Origin: Quillaja saponaria
Taxonomy: Eukaryota > Streptophyta > Magnoliopsida > Fabales > Quillajaceae
DNA length: 64,000 bases
Assembly: GCA_029379385.1 (NCBI GenBank)
Contig: CM055617.1
Span: 372,001 to 436,000 of the forward strand
Direction: 5' to 3'
Shown here: piece by piece, positions 15,801 through 28,469 of the stretch
Numbering within the stretch: position 1 is the first letter of the stretch
How the letters are laid out: each line of letters starts with the position of its first letter
Notes under the pieces: generated by a model
Told to the model about the DNA's origin: nothing
Seen by the model: only the letters and a program-made list of their open reading frames with translations
Database searches by the model: none
Translations under genes and position numbers: made by a program

Positions 15801-18800
15801 AGATGAAACCAAAAAATAAAAAATAATGTGGGGAAACTGTATGGAATTCTGATTTCAGACATAGTTCCGTTCAGTCTCATAAGTAGATAAGAGCTTGTGA
15901 ACACTAGAAAGAAATATATGGAGACCTTTGAGAAGCAATGATTCAGTTGAATGTGTTATATTGTTATAGTGCATATAAGTAATATACAACATCTTGATGT
16001 ACAAGACTTAAAAATCATAAAAGAACAGAAGATACCTCTATACGCATGGCTTTCCCAATTTTCCAGAACTCAATACAGCAGCCAACTCCAGAGCTTGCTA
16101 GTATCATCCAGGAGGTGTCATTGTCAAGTAGATAGAGGAAAACAATGAGCTGGCATATAAAGCTCACAACAACAGACTTTGCAGAGAGTCCTTCCATAGA
16201 CTTATTTTTGTTCCAAAATTGGATGTCTGTAAATGGAAGGAAAAAATATTAGAAAAATAATGCCTATGTATTATCAAAATTAGTCAAGTTCTCCAGGAGT
16301 CATAAGCAGAAAAAAATTTATACAAGAATAATAACTTACCATTCTTGAATGCCAAGAAGTCAAATACTGAATGAAGTAGAGACACAACCATAGTGATAGC
16401 CAGGAGGTAAGGATTTCCTTCCAAGAACACCCTCTGTTCAATTCTCAAACAGTCAGCTTCAAGAGAAATAAGAAAATTCTTCATGGTGCACAGATATTGA
16501 TGCATGACAAACAGTCAATTTTCTTGTCAACCACTTGAAAAGCTATATAGCTGCCTTCAATGCTATTATCATCTAAATTAGAAATTCATTCTACCCAATG
16601 ATGAATTTGCAATCCCCCTCACAACTAATGAATCACACAACGTTAACTTTTAAAACAGTGTCAGATGATAGATTAAGACTAGAATCAATGGTTTCAAAGG
16701 AACAGTTTCGTTACATATTGGAGATCAACTGGTTTCCTTTAAGGAATTATAAAGCCAATCCCAAATATTTGGAATTAAGGTATTATTCTTGTTTAAATTG
16801 GCAAACAAATAATTTCAACTAAAACAAGTGATGTCCCAATAAATAATCAAAAACCCTTATCTCTCACACTCCTGTTCCCATTTTATTAGTCCAGTTTCGT
16901 GCGCAAAATTTGAATAGGTTTATTATTCTATTGCAGTGAGGCATCTCAGCTTTTAAGAAAACCTTTATGCTTCAGAACATATTTTTAACTTTGTTTGTCT
17001 TCAAAAGGGAAGTAACAAGAGTCAGGAAAGGAAAGTGAAACCAAGCAAATTTTATATAAGATATATCAGGCACATTTGCAAAAAGGAAAATGAGACTGAT
17101 GATGGAATTTTAATTTTGGATTGCATGGGCAAGCACTGGGGAAAATTATTGGTATCACCAATGACCTAATTATTGACAGGCTAAGTGCTTTCTAGAAAGT
17201 TCCTTCTCAAGAAGCTTACCATCGATGGCAGCTACAACACAAGATAGTTGATATTACCCCAAAACCACAAATGCAATAACATCAACTAAAAGGTCAAAAC
17301 AAATTGGCAAAAATCTACCATGAAAATATTTTGAAGGTTATTGGATTGATTGCAGGAGGACTATGGCAGAAGAATTCCCTCACTACTGAGAGAGAGGGGG
17401 AGGGAGAGGGAGAGGGAGAGAGAGAGAAGTGAACCTTCAGCTCATCAGCCTCGCCTTCAAGCATGCTTCCATAATTACGGTGAATCTGGAAGGATTGATC
17501 AATCTGCAGGAATAATTGCCACTTTCGTCATGCTAATGGGACCAACCTCTAGATTAAGAGGCAGTTCAGTCACTGTCTCAGTTGATCGCTATTAACTTAT
17601 CCCTGAGTAACCAGAACTCGTTGAAAAAGACAGTTGGATAATAGTTCCTTGTACTTGGATCAACATTCAAGTCTGAATAACTAAAGTTAAAGTTCAAAGC
17701 TACAATCAACAAACTAATACTTTATATTTAAATGAAATATAACAAAACACAAATATATACACTTTCTACAAGTTATTTGTCAGCTAATTATAATTTTGAT
17801 TGAACTAACAAACACAAATAATCATTTATGAAGCATTACATCAAATACAAATTCACTGGATTCTCATCCTTTCTGCAAATTTCTGACATTATAGATATTG
17901 AGTTTCCAACTACCAGACACTTGCAACTACACCCAAGACATTTTTAATTTACTTTTGTATACAGATGTCAGTTTGACACCATTTGCAAATCTTAATTTGT
18001 CAGGACATTCTAATTCCAGCTCTTACCATGCTAATTAAGGGGCACCTCTTTTCACCCTAACTGCCTCTCGCAAAAATGAAGTATTTAAAAAAAAATGGAA
18101 ATGCAAGCGAAAAACTAGGGAAAAAGGAGGCCAAAGTGAAAGGCATGAGCTTATAATATGATTGAAGTTTATTTCAGATATTAGGCACATCAGCTGGAAA
18201 CTTCCCCCTAAGACAGAAAGATGTAGTGGACTAGTGGTAAAGAAAGCAATCACGAATAATTGAAAATCAGGAAAAAGCATAAGTTTCAAGGATACAAGGA
18301 GCGATGTTTGGCGGGCCACCATTTGGAGGATATCTGCAACAAGAGTAAAAAAATATAATTGAACGGTAAGTAAAAGATAGCAATTAACTAACTTGTAGAT
18401 ATATCTCAAAATAAGATTGTTAACATTTATGCTTTTCCTTTTTATACCACTATCAACCAAAAAAACAAATTTGAATACAAGTTGTAGAGACAATTAAATA
18501 GATCTTCAACATATACAAGAAAGAAACAGTTAAGAACAAAAATCAGAAACCCAGATGTGCCATACATGATTGTAAGACAACTACAATGGAGAAGGTTGGT
18601 TATCGATTTTGAGGTGGACTGGTTTAACTACAAGCAGCATATTACAACAGCATAAATGTCTCACTTTGGTTACACTGATCAGTTATCACCACCATCCATG
18701 TTAATCATTTTAGGCCCCCCCCCCCCCCCCCCCCTCCTCTGTTTGCCTTTTCTTCTCTGCAGGATCTGGTCAGAAATTAATTTTTTATATAGGCCCAGTC

Positions 18801-20798
18801 ACCAATCTAGACTTACCTACTACAGGATACAGAGTAAAGCTAAGGTAACAACAATGATAAACAACTTCTTCCCAACAAATACCAAAATATTCTTCAAACA
18901 ATAAACTTAAGTATTCCATAAACTGAGAGAAATGAAAAGACAATGGATAGACGCTTATTTTCAGACCAAAAAGTCTTCTTTGACATCTAGGAACCCATAT
19001 ACTTAACAACAAATCTTTTCTGACCACGTAACATCTGCAACATTTAAGTACTGTATTGAAGCACAATAATATGGACCATAACAGAAACATTGAAAAAAAG
19101 GAATAGAAAGAATTAATCTTCATTCGGAATGAGATTAATAAATTTTCCAGCCTTCAAAACCAAAGACCTTCATGTCAGCCTTCATGTCAGCCTTCATGTC
19201 AGCCTTCAAAACCAGATTAATCTATATCTCAACTACCTTCATGTCAGTACGTACTAGTCTAATACAAAACCAAAGACCAAAGAAATAACCAACAATTACA
19301 GAATACATACTGAGTAAAATCATCAACCAAATTTATTGTAATATTTGGTTTCCAATATGAAACCCAATCTACAGGAACATCATCTTTAGAATCATTTTGA
19401 ATGTCATCAACCACCTGAGACAATCAACAAACAACTAGAATAGGATCATCACATGAAATGAAATCAAGAAGAAAACTATGAAAATCTCAAATGTAACAGT
19501 CATGATTAAATTTAGTGTAGTTCTTCTGGGACCATCAGTCATAAAACCAGTTATAACAACAAATAGTAAGGGAGAAACCTCAGATACTGCTTGACCCTCA
19601 CTTGAAACTTGAGACTTTCCCAATAGACTCTTCCTTTTATCTGCTTTTGACTTGGGCATGTATGTCACTATAGCTGTAAACCAATAAAAAGAAGATCACC
19701 AGCTTAAGCAACTTCTCATAGCCATGTGTCTCAGGATAAAATAAAATGAGATACCAAAATGGCCACAATCTTACGGTGCGCCTTTCCAAAAGCAGCAGTT
19801 GGCTCGTACTCAGGGTCATTTGGGTCGGGTGGGTATCCAGAGCGTGCAAAGAAAACATGAGCATATAGACTCCCATTGTGTTTCAAAGCCTGAAAATGAA
19901 GATAAAATCCTCATATATAATCACAGGCAATTAATACAGGAAGAAACATTTTATATCATTCCCCATATTTCACATGATATATAGTATCCAAGAACTTATG
20001 AAACTAACTTAAAAGATAGAAGGCTTTGAACGAGTTATACCTCAGATGGGTAATACTTGGAAGAAAAAGACCTGGTACTCTCAGGTCCCCAAACGGCATA
20101 AGGAATATTGGTTTCATGCCATATGAGTGCCCCTTCATTGCCAAATTCATTGAACTTTTGGTGCTCAGAAAGATATAACCACATGTCCTGGAGTAGGAAA
20201 AAAACACAATTCTCAATACATAAATAAGAAGAAACAAAAGAGCAGTTATAAGCTTGAAGAGTATACTTTGAAGTAGTAAAGCCTCTATAGTAAGTAGCTA
20301 ACCACAGAACCAAACTCACAAGCTTGAAGAGTATACTCTGAAATCTCTATTTTTTTTTCAAACCTAAGCATAAACTGATCACTTTTTCTTCACTAAATTC
20401 CCGAGGAACATGATTCTAGCGCAATTATAATCATATATGCTTAATTGTCAAAAAGGATTATAAATATGTAACAGTGTACCAAGTCACTGAATTTAAATCC
20501 TCTGTACCAAGATCCCAAAAATACTACTACCAACATCAAATTAATTTGCATACACGAGTACAAACAGAGAGAAAAAAGCAAGCTTCTTTTTTGAGTGTAC
20601 CAAAGGTTCGCCTTTCTGGAAGATATTGGACATGAGGACACCCGGCTCCGTAGTAGGTTTTTTGGGACTGAAAAATTTGGAAGCAAAATACCAAAACACG
20701 GCCATCCGTATGATCCCAGTGAGCCCAAATCCCCCTTGCTGTTGTTGTCTCTGTGGAGGCCCCTGGCCTCCTTCTGCCACTGCATCCGGCGGCGCCAT
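12820..20798 (-). CDS. CLPTM1 family transmembrane protein, with three +1 frameshifts
   Basis: Twelve minus-strand exons: 20798-20601, 20187-20041, 19889-19775, 19673-19579, 19414-19311, 18333-18296, 17672-17435, 16433-16340, 16226-16036, 15668-15448, 14749-14582, 12971-12820. After removing three extra bases the parts sum to 1758 nt (585 residues), the normal family length. Landmarks: MAVFWYFASKFFSPKKP (first membrane anchor), DPNDPEYEP, VDWVSYWKPNITINLV, YYPTVFFNEFWLLRDKL, HSVFDFLAFKNDIQFWNKNK, several C-terminal membrane helices, and the tail RVNEFGFGGEDD. The family consists of ER membrane proteins; the animal members act in receptor trafficking and lipid scrambling, and the plant role is little known. 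Exon 17435-17672 has two extra bases (17580 and 17522) and exon 15448-15668 has one (15587). Each breaks a highly conserved stretch, so as written the gene cannot make the full protein. It may be a recent pseudogene or an assembly error. Confidence 0.9.
13034..13933 (-). mobile_element. Small LTR retroelement (TRIM-like) in a CLPTM1 intron
   Basis: Direct repeats at 13034-13187 and 13779-13933 (about 155 bp, over 90% alike by eye) flank about 590 bp with no coding capacity. Read on the minus strand, the 5' repeat ends ttaaca and is followed at once by tggtatcagag (13768-13778), the classic primer site for initiator tRNA-Met. A purine tract (gagggggag, 13188-13196) precedes the 3' repeat. The flanks share gatat, consistent with a 5-bp target duplication, though one edge base is ambiguous. 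Size and lack of genes fit terminal-repeat retrotransposons in miniature, which are mobilised by Copia-type elements. Confidence 0.85.
17388..17429 (+). repeat. Purine microsatellite (GA/GGGAGA) beside a splice donor
   Basis: Imperfect ga and gggaga repeats lie just inside the CLPTM1 intron. On the gene strand the donor (after 17435) reads gttcacttc and then runs straight into a CT-rich tract. Confidence 0.85.
18715..18734 (+). repeat. C20 homopolymer in a CLPTM1 intron
   Basis: Twenty consecutive C bases, the second long C/G run in the window. The length is unreliable. Confidence 0.9.
19167..19208 (+). repeat. 12-bp tandem repeat in a CLPTM1 intron
   Basis: The unit ccttcatgtcag occurs three times in a row and is followed by a partial copy. 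It is intronic, with no coding meaning on the gene strand. Confidence 0.9.
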
Positions 20799-22084
20799 CT
20801 TGAGCCGGTGTTGGGATATGAGAAAGAGAGAAGCTTTCTCTCTCCGCTTTTACTTCTGAGAGAGAGAGAGATTGATAGTATGAGTATAGAGTATCGAATT
20901 CCGAATGAGGACGAAATATTTTTTTGGAGATATTTTTCAAAAACAAAGACGGTGTCTTTGGCCTATTGGGAATCTAAATCAAAGCAATATAAAAACTGGG
21001 TGGCCACGCAAGCTTCATGCAAATTGAAATCCACTAATTGATTTTAGAGTTATTTTTTCTTATTATCTAGATACAATATTTCTTTTATATATATATATAT
21101 ATATAATTTAATAAATCAATATTTGTAAACAAAAAAAAATTAACTAATTTTAGGAAATATCTAAAATTGAAAAAAATAATTTACATTTGAATAAAAAATT
21201 ATGTATATTTGATAAAATTGTTATTAGTAACGAATTTTTGAAAATTATTGTCAGTTTAAGATAACGTTTTTAAAGGGTAAGTTAACAAATTTTACAATTA
21301 CTTTTGCTTTTATGATTGTGTTTTTAAAATACTTTTGCTTTATGATCATGTTTTTATAAATTATTTGTTTCATTAACACTTTTGAAAATAAATAAGTCAT
21401 CAGCTTGTGAAAATTTGTTACTGTTTTTGTCGTAGTACTTCTAAAAGAAAGTATGTTAAATTCTCGGACAACCCGATCACTCTAAATTTTTTTTTTAATT
21501 TACACACAAATTAATTTTTTAGTTTAGGGTCATAAATCATAATTTTTGGACAATTCAAACATACTAAAAATAGATTAAGACAGAGATCATGATCCTCGTC
21601 TCGATGAAAATTTAAATAGACCATTAGCTAGTCCTTGCTTCTTGGAGACATAGATGGGTACTTAGGTTTTTGTTGTACCAAAAGAAGTGTCCTATTCAGA
21701 AATATTCTCAAACTGGAGTTCTTGGTACCATATATATTGCATATTATAAAAATCATAAACTGCATCATTAGTGTTATCCTTTGAATTTGGTTTGAACATT
21801 TAGCATTCTTGGTGAGTTGAAACCAAAGGCACGAATTAGTTATTGTGATAAACCTGCATTGAGTTATTAAGCCTGTGATTTGCGTGTTCATTCATTTTGT
21901 AGTAACTACATATGACAACAATACTCAAAAGATAATGAAACCAAAACAACAACATGAGCAGATTGAGCACCAATATCCACTAAGAATACATATCAACACT
22001 TAATCCCACAGCATAAATCAATAGCCCACCATTCTCTGAAAATAATGGAGTACAATAGTTGAAAGCTAGGTTGACTTTGCGTAT
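20799..22084. other. CLPTM1-like promoter and AT-rich spacer
   Basis: A GA-rich leader (gagagagagaga near 20858-20870) directly upstream of the CLPTM1 start suggests its 5' UTR. An (AT)n tract lies at about 21088-21105. The remainder is AT-rich. The sequence at about 22000-22084, minus strand, still resembles F-box gene sequence (a GGLLIY-like frame) but is decayed. Confidence 0.45.
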
Positions 22085-22470
22085 GCTTCAAGACTTATCG
22101 GTCTTCATTCATAATCCATGTGTCACACACCTCATAACTTCATCATAAACTGACAAAGCAAGAGATTCATCTAATACACCAAGAATCCAAGGATAGTTAC
22201 CATTAAGATACAATGAAAGAATACAAGAAATATCCAAATCAATAGTTAAGGGGCTGGAACAAATGAAATTAAAAACGAAAACAACCATTAATTTCATATA
22301 TAGCAAGATATATTACTTGTGCAAAGGATTTAGCAACTATATCAGTCTGCATTTGTCTATAAAGACTTTTTGTTTCCCTTGGTCAGACCTTCCTGGCAAT
22401 TGATTAATCGGGACAAGGCTCTCCATGTAGTCCACAATTTTATGTACTTTTCTGTCTCCATGAGGCTGCA
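22085..22470 (-). pseudogene. F-box protein fragments (second copy, scrambled)
   Basis: Minus strand. At 22470-22370 the sequence matches the C-terminal end of the F-box gene (reading MESLVPINQLPGRSDQGK), nearly base for base with 2105-2170. Downstream at about 22270 it matches the 3' flank of the first copy (2303-2345). It then jumps back to an internal part of the gene: 22210-22085 reads WILGVLDESLALSVYDE and matches the region near 1850. The order C-terminus, 3' flank, middle cannot come from one gene copy. It implies two tandem copies, of which only the end of one and a middle piece of the next remain. Confidence 0.7.
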
Positions 22471-23695
22471 AAATTATCCATTGCTTCCTTTTAGGGACCT
22501 AATGCAATACTCCAAATAGCAGATTGGTTGGGAAAGAGGAGAAAGTCTCATATTAGTTGGGAAAGAGGAAAGTGAAGTGTATATAACTTACAAGCGTTAA
22601 TTACTAAGTACTTTCTAGGCTAACATTTTAATCCATGTGATGTGGATTGTTAATTTTTGATACATTGGAATCTCTAACATTGTGAATACAAATATCCTAA
22701 TATAATAATAATTACTTTTTCTTGTTGAACAAGTATGTTAATTTTAGTTTTTTTTTTTTTTTTTTAAGGATTGTCTCATGTTTTCACTTTTCCTAAAATT
22801 ACAATAATACTGTATAACAAATTTTCCGAATTCTCTAATTTGGACTAATTATATTACTTTCATCAACTTCAGCTATGAAAATTCCTTCTCTTATAATATA
22901 CTTTTAGATTCTCTAATTCTAATTATATTGAGATATGAAAAACCCATATGTAATTATATATTTCTCTGAACAGCATATTTGTTTCAATTGTACCCGGAAG
23001 TAGATTAAATGAAACAAGGTATAATAAGAAAGTATATATATTACAATTAAAATATGTATTTTTAAAATAAAATATCCTTTTGTGCTTTTAAACAAAATTT
23101 ATATATGTTTGTACAATTATGAATCTCAATTACATTCTAAAAAGATCCCTTGCTGCACAAAAGTCTATTCAAAGAAGAGTATATTGGGTAACATCGTGAG
23201 CTAGAGGGATACCAGGATTAATTCACAAAGAAGAGGTCTTCAATGTCCTTTGGGGTCTCTTCAACCAAATATTTGATAGAGAAATAGCAAGCAAACTTGG
23301 CAAAAGAAGGTTGTGTACAAGAAATAGTTATATGTTGAGGATGGTTTGTATACAAACCTCTTGAAGACAGAAGAACTACCAATAAACAAGTCTGCATCAT
23401 GCTTGATAAATTGATAACTCAAGAAGGCAATGGAATCAAGCTACTCCCATACCAATTCAAAAGTTAAATAATAATAATAATAATAATGCTTGAAGAGGTG
23501 ATTAAGACAGCAAAGATTAATTACTTAGATTACAAGGAACACAGTCAATGACAAGACTACTCCTTTTATTCCATCTAAAAGAATAATAAAATACAAAATT
23601 ATTTCACTTAGTCATTTAGTAGTGATTTCTATGGTGACATGGTGTATTATAATTTGAAACATGTCAAAAACATTCCACAAAGAGCTGCAGCATTG
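22471..23695. other. AT-rich spacer
   Basis: Contains a T run near 22745-22765 and an (AAT)n run at about 23467-23487. A 60-codon open frame at 23218-23400 (minus) has no family I recognise. No gene is supported. Confidence 0.4.
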
Positions 23696-24271
23696 TCAAA
23701 ATTGTAGTTTCTCACTTAATTTTGGGGAAGTCAGCGGAAACAAGGTAAGCAATTCTGGTTCAGTGTATCCTGGTCTAGAACGCGGTGATGGATGCAGATA
23801 AAACCCCCTCTCTTTGATAGCTTTCTCTTCTTCTTGAGTGTTCAATACAGGTCTTGCCAATTCTTCTTTCTTTTCTTCATCCAAAATAGACAACTTTGAG
23901 AAAATAGTTGAAGGGGTGAGTGGGTTAGGGGGATGACTAGAATTCCCTGATATTGGGCTTGGAAGTGAACTACAGTTCACTGATTTGGAGGGGGGGAAAT
24001 AGGGATGCTGCTTGGGTGATGATGTTCCAGGCTTAGATTGGAGAGAGGGTTTAACTATCTCAAGTTTGGGTCTTGTATATTGTCTTCTTTCATGGAGTTT
24101 GGATTTTGACCTCTTTACACCAACGACCTTCGTTGGCTCTCCTTCTTGTGCTGCATTAGTTTCTGATGGACCTGTTAACCGCTGTACGACCTCTCTGAAA
24201 GTATTTGTGTCTGTTTGAACAAATGTGGTTAGTGGTTTACAACCTGCTGCATGAGTTGCCAGATTTTCCAT
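23696..24271 (-). CDS. VQ-motif-containing protein (VQ4/VQ31/VQ33-like)
   Basis: Single coding exon, 191 residues from the Met at 24271; an upstream in-frame Met at 24304 would add 11 residues, but MENLATHAAG looks like the family start. The VQ motif is FREVVQRLTG (residues 25-34), preceded by TTFVQTDTNT. This motif binds the C-terminal WRKY domain of group I and IIc WRKY transcription factors. The middle is Pro/Ser-rich with several Ser-Pro sites, and the end is the conserved block GFYLHPSPRSRPG followed by EPELLTLFPLTSPK. Members with this tail are phosphorylated by MAP kinases (MPK3/6) at SP/TP sites and tune WRKY-driven defence genes. VQ genes are usually intronless in the coding part, as here. 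An acceptor-like AG near 24318 and a donor-like GAG|GTATGG near 25529 suggest a 5' UTR intron of about 1.2 kb. Confidence 0.92.
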   Translation of the reverse strand: MENLATHAAGCKPLTTFVQTDTNTFREVVQRLTGPSETNAAQEGEPTKVVGVKRSKSKLHERRQYTRPKLEIVKPSLQSKPGTSSPKQHPYFPPSKSVNCSSLPSPISGNSSHPPNPLTPSTIFSKLSILDEEKKEELARPVLNTQEEEKAIKERGFYLHPSPRSRPGYTEPELLTLFPLTSPKLSEKLQF

Positions 24272-24317
24272 GGATGTGTGTTTGATTTGACAAGCATATC
24301 TCATTCAGACCATGACC

Positions 24318-26580
24318 TGCAATAAGTTTCCATGATTGAACTTTAAGGCATGTCATTTATAGAATTATCAAGCAAAAAGTAGGAAATCAGACAGCTCAAA
24401 AATGAATGCTTGAACAACCTAGTAGTTATATTTAGTAGATCCTACGTTTGAACCATGATCTGTTAAATTTTTGTTTGTATCTTGCTTGCCTAACATGTTT
24501 CACTCAAGCTGATAGGTTATAAGTAAATGCCCTCATCAATATGATAGTCAAATGAACATTTCATAATTGATGCAATGAGGTTGTGCAATCCACGTTTCAC
24601 AATGGCATTTTATTGACCAATGCATGTTGGAGAGGACAGGCATCTGTTGACCCAACCTGTCAAAAAGCCTTCCAAAATAGTATGTTTCTCTTTTAGTATG
24701 ATGTGGTCTAGATTTGCTGTCCAAAATTACCTAGATTACCTACTTTCTTTTGACTCTGATCATGGACTTGCCTGGCAAGTTTCCTAAGCTCTCATTATGA
24801 GCCACCTTGCATTTCCACTCCCACCTTTTCCCTTCCCCTGTATTGAAAGCTCTTTTTTTCTTTAGAACTAAAAAAAAAGTGTTGCATGCTTAAACTCATT
24901 TTTTTCCTCACATCTTTACTACCTACCTTTGCATTATCAGTAAAGGGAGTATGACAAAGCAGACCAACTAAGAAATTAACATACTAAAGTCATCAAACAC
25001 ATAAGATCATCGAAAACAGAGGATGAAAACCTGACCAAGGAGCACATTTCTTTTCTCCAAGTTGAATTGTCAAAATAAAATAAATTCAGGTGCCATGTAT
25101 GGTGATTTTAGAAAATTTCTGTCCATATAAAAACAAGAAAACTGCACAATTCATTGTGATAGAGCTTAGTCCTAGTGCAGTTGGGTCAAGAGTAAAAAAC
25201 ATGGCCATTTAGACTGAAAGTTAAATCAATACAGATGCGGAGGAAACCATGAAATTCTAAGAAGAAATACCTCAAAATGTGCAATGGACATAAAAAAATA
25301 AGCCACTCCTTGTTGTTTCTAGTTATATGGTTAACACCAAGTCACTTAATATTTTCTTTATCATTTGGAAATGCAATTCTGAATTGCAGTGCTTGTATAT
25401 AATTCACAATCCACCCAGAAAAGCTGACTTAGTTTTGAAAGTATCCAACACAAAAAAAAATTCCAGCCAACTTGAAATAACCATTAGCAAAGAAATAAGT
25501 ATGCTGAATAAATAGAAATAAGTTCCATACCTCAAAGGCCCCAGCTATTGAACAAGGAAAATTTGTCCTTACATTGGTTTTAAAATCTAAGAAAATAAAT
25601 GAAAAACAAAAAAGAAATGGAGAAAGGATTCAATTTCTATGAAGTAAGAAGAAAGAAAGAGGAGAAAAAAGAATGAGAAGTCTGAAAGAGAGGGAGAGCC
25701 GTTAATGTCTTATTATTATATTAGAAGGAAATGTAGTAAACGTTTTCTGGCAGATACTCACAATCCAGTAAAGACAGAATATCTGACCTCACACAGGATT
25801 CCTACCATTAGTTTTGCCACATCTTCCTACAAAATGAATTCCAAAAAGGGCTTAAGCTTAACTGAGTCTTAAAAAAGAATGAGTCATTTTTAAAAGAGGA
25901 ACAGCAAAGAAAAACTGGTTCACCAGCTCTTCCATCCTGAAATATGGGTTACTCTCCTAAAAATGAAGAGATGCTGATAGAGGAATAGTTTGGTGAAAAA
26001 CTAACCAAATTCATAGAGAGGTGTCACCAGCTTGCCTTGAAACTACTGCTTATTAAAAGAGGGACTAAATCCACAACTATTTAAGGAGATGTTACAAAGC
26101 AACGTCTCTGAATGACGTAACATAACACTACTAAAAAATGTGACTTCTATGCTAATAACGTTAATTGCACGACAGTACACACGATAAAGCTCTTAACAGA
26201 GGGGACAATCCCTTTAGAGGGCTCATCATACTTCCACCCTTTTTATAAACCCTTTATAAAATTACAATACAATTTTTATTTTTTTTTAAGATAATGCACA
26301 CCCTTCTCAAATTAATATTGTTGGTGGAGAATCTTGAAATTTCTTAATAATATGAGGCATAATAAGAAGAATTTATAAATTAAATATAATATTTTTAAAT
26401 AATAATTTATATAATAGTACTAAAGTTATAATTAAATATTATAAATTTTTTATATATAGAATTTTTACAATTGACTTTTAAAATTAGAAAATCCAATGAA
26501 AAATAAAAATAAGTTTGTTTTACATTAAACATGAAACTGTGTTCCACGCTTCCACTTTAGCATGTGAAGACATTCTACTA
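24318..26580. other. Presumed VQ-gene 5' UTR intron, leader and promoter
   Basis: No coding sequence recognised. On the minus strand a plausible donor at about 25529 and acceptor at about 24318 would define a 5' UTR intron of the VQ gene. The GA-rich stretch at 25600-25700 would be its leader. From 26270 the sequence becomes very AT-rich towards the transposon. Confidence 0.35.
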
Positions 26581-28469
26581 CAACCAGCGGCGGACCCACA
26601 GCTTGGGCTAGAATTTTTGGGAAAGTTTATCTGTAGACAGAAGGATCCAAGTGTCAAGTTTTTCTATATGGTAAGATTTATAGTGTTAGCTAAAATGGGA
26701 TAAGTGTTAACACCGGATTTTCAAAATTCATTTTCTCGCTTCACATCAATAGCGTACAGGGCCCATCAGTACATATCCACGAGCCCACGTTTACACAAAA
26801 TAGGAAATGCAACAACAACATTGAGATCAAATTTTAAAAATTCAAAATTCGATTTCAGGTGTGCATTTGTCCCCCTCACGGGCCCACCTCACGACCTCCA
26901 TCACATATTTTTTTGGTCCAGGCCTACAAACGCTAAAACTGGACTTTAAAAATCAGGTTTCAACCTTGTCCTCTTCCCTGCTCCTTCACACCTCTTCACG
27001 TGTGTTCTGCAGTCCTGCTCCCATAGCTCCATACTTCCCTGCCTCCTACAACCCTCCCCCTCTTTTTTTCCTTTCCCTCTTCACCCATGACTCAACTTTC
27101 CCCCCCTTTTTATTTTTTCCTTTTCCTCTTCACCTTCTAAGTCTTTATATTCTCCCCCTTCTTCCCTTCCTCTCCCTCACGCAAAGCTTCTTCAATTTCT
27201 TTGTTTTTCTGCCCCTTTAATTTCTTTGTTCATTAAAAAATTTATGTCTTTGCAAACACTCTTCAACTACTTGATAGGTTTTTAAATTTTCAGTTTGATA
27301 AAATTAAAATTATTGTTAGTTGTTAAGTTAAAATTCTATTTTATGATATATTATGATATAAATTTTTAGTAATTCTATTATTTTTAATAATTTTATGTTT
27401 TAATGTATTATAATTTATATTATATATTATAATTAGTAATGTATAATCATTAACTATTAGTTAGATTATGTATATCATTTAAAATAAGAACAAAAATGAT
27501 TTTAAAATTAAAATTACTTATATCATTTAATAATATATATATATATATATATTTTTTTTTGTTCTCAGTGACTTTATTCATATATTTTTTTTATGGTTAT
27601 TGCTTATATCTCTTTTCCAGTGTGAAGACCTCTTGTTGTTTATCAAGTAAGTCATAAATAATTCACATCTTGTTTTTTTAGAATTTATTTGTATTTGTTT
27701 TATTTTTGAAATAATAATTTTTATGATATGTTATAATTAGTATTTTTGAAATTGTAATTTTTATGTTAATTTCAATAATTAGAATATTTATGATATATTA
27801 GTAATTTTTTAGGTTTAAATAAGCTAATAATTTAATCAGATATATCATAGTTTAAAGTAGAGTAATTGGTATAATTAAAATTTATTGTGATAATTAGTGA
27901 TTTCGTTGACATTATAGATTTGATTATATTAGTAATTTTAAACTTAGTGATTAATTTATAGATAGTATTTGTATTAGGAAATTTATAGTAATATATTTTT
28001 TAGGAAATTAAAATTTCATAATAATTATGGTAAGTAATATATTTATGATAAATAATGATTTTATTATTTAAATATAATTATCAATAGTATTTTTTGTATG
28101 TGTATGTTTTAATGTAATTAATTTATAAATAGTATTTTTATGTTTTATTGTTTAAATTAGAGTAATTAGTATAATTAAAATTTATAGTTAATTTAAAGTT
28201 GATGCAATAATATGTTAGTATAATTAATTTAAATTATATATTATAATTAATTTTTTGATGTTTAAATTAATTAGTAATTTAGGTAGTTTTAAATTAATTA
28301 GCATTTTTTAAGTAAAAAAGAATATAATATTTACAATAATTTAGTGACTTATGATAATTAGTGATTTCGTTAACATGATAGATTTGATTATATATAGTAA
28401 TTTTAAACTTAGTGATTAATTTATAAATAATATTTGTATTAGGAAATTTATAGTAATATATTTATTAGG

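Noticed and set aside
20441..20946. Long minus-strand frames of 114 and 136 codons overlapping CLPTM1 exon 1
   Set aside because: They are alternative frames of exon 1 and its leader; the exon encoding MAVFWYFASKFF is the real one.
23218..23400. 60-codon minus-strand frame near the VQ gene
   Set aside because: Short, no start context and no recognisable family; likely chance.
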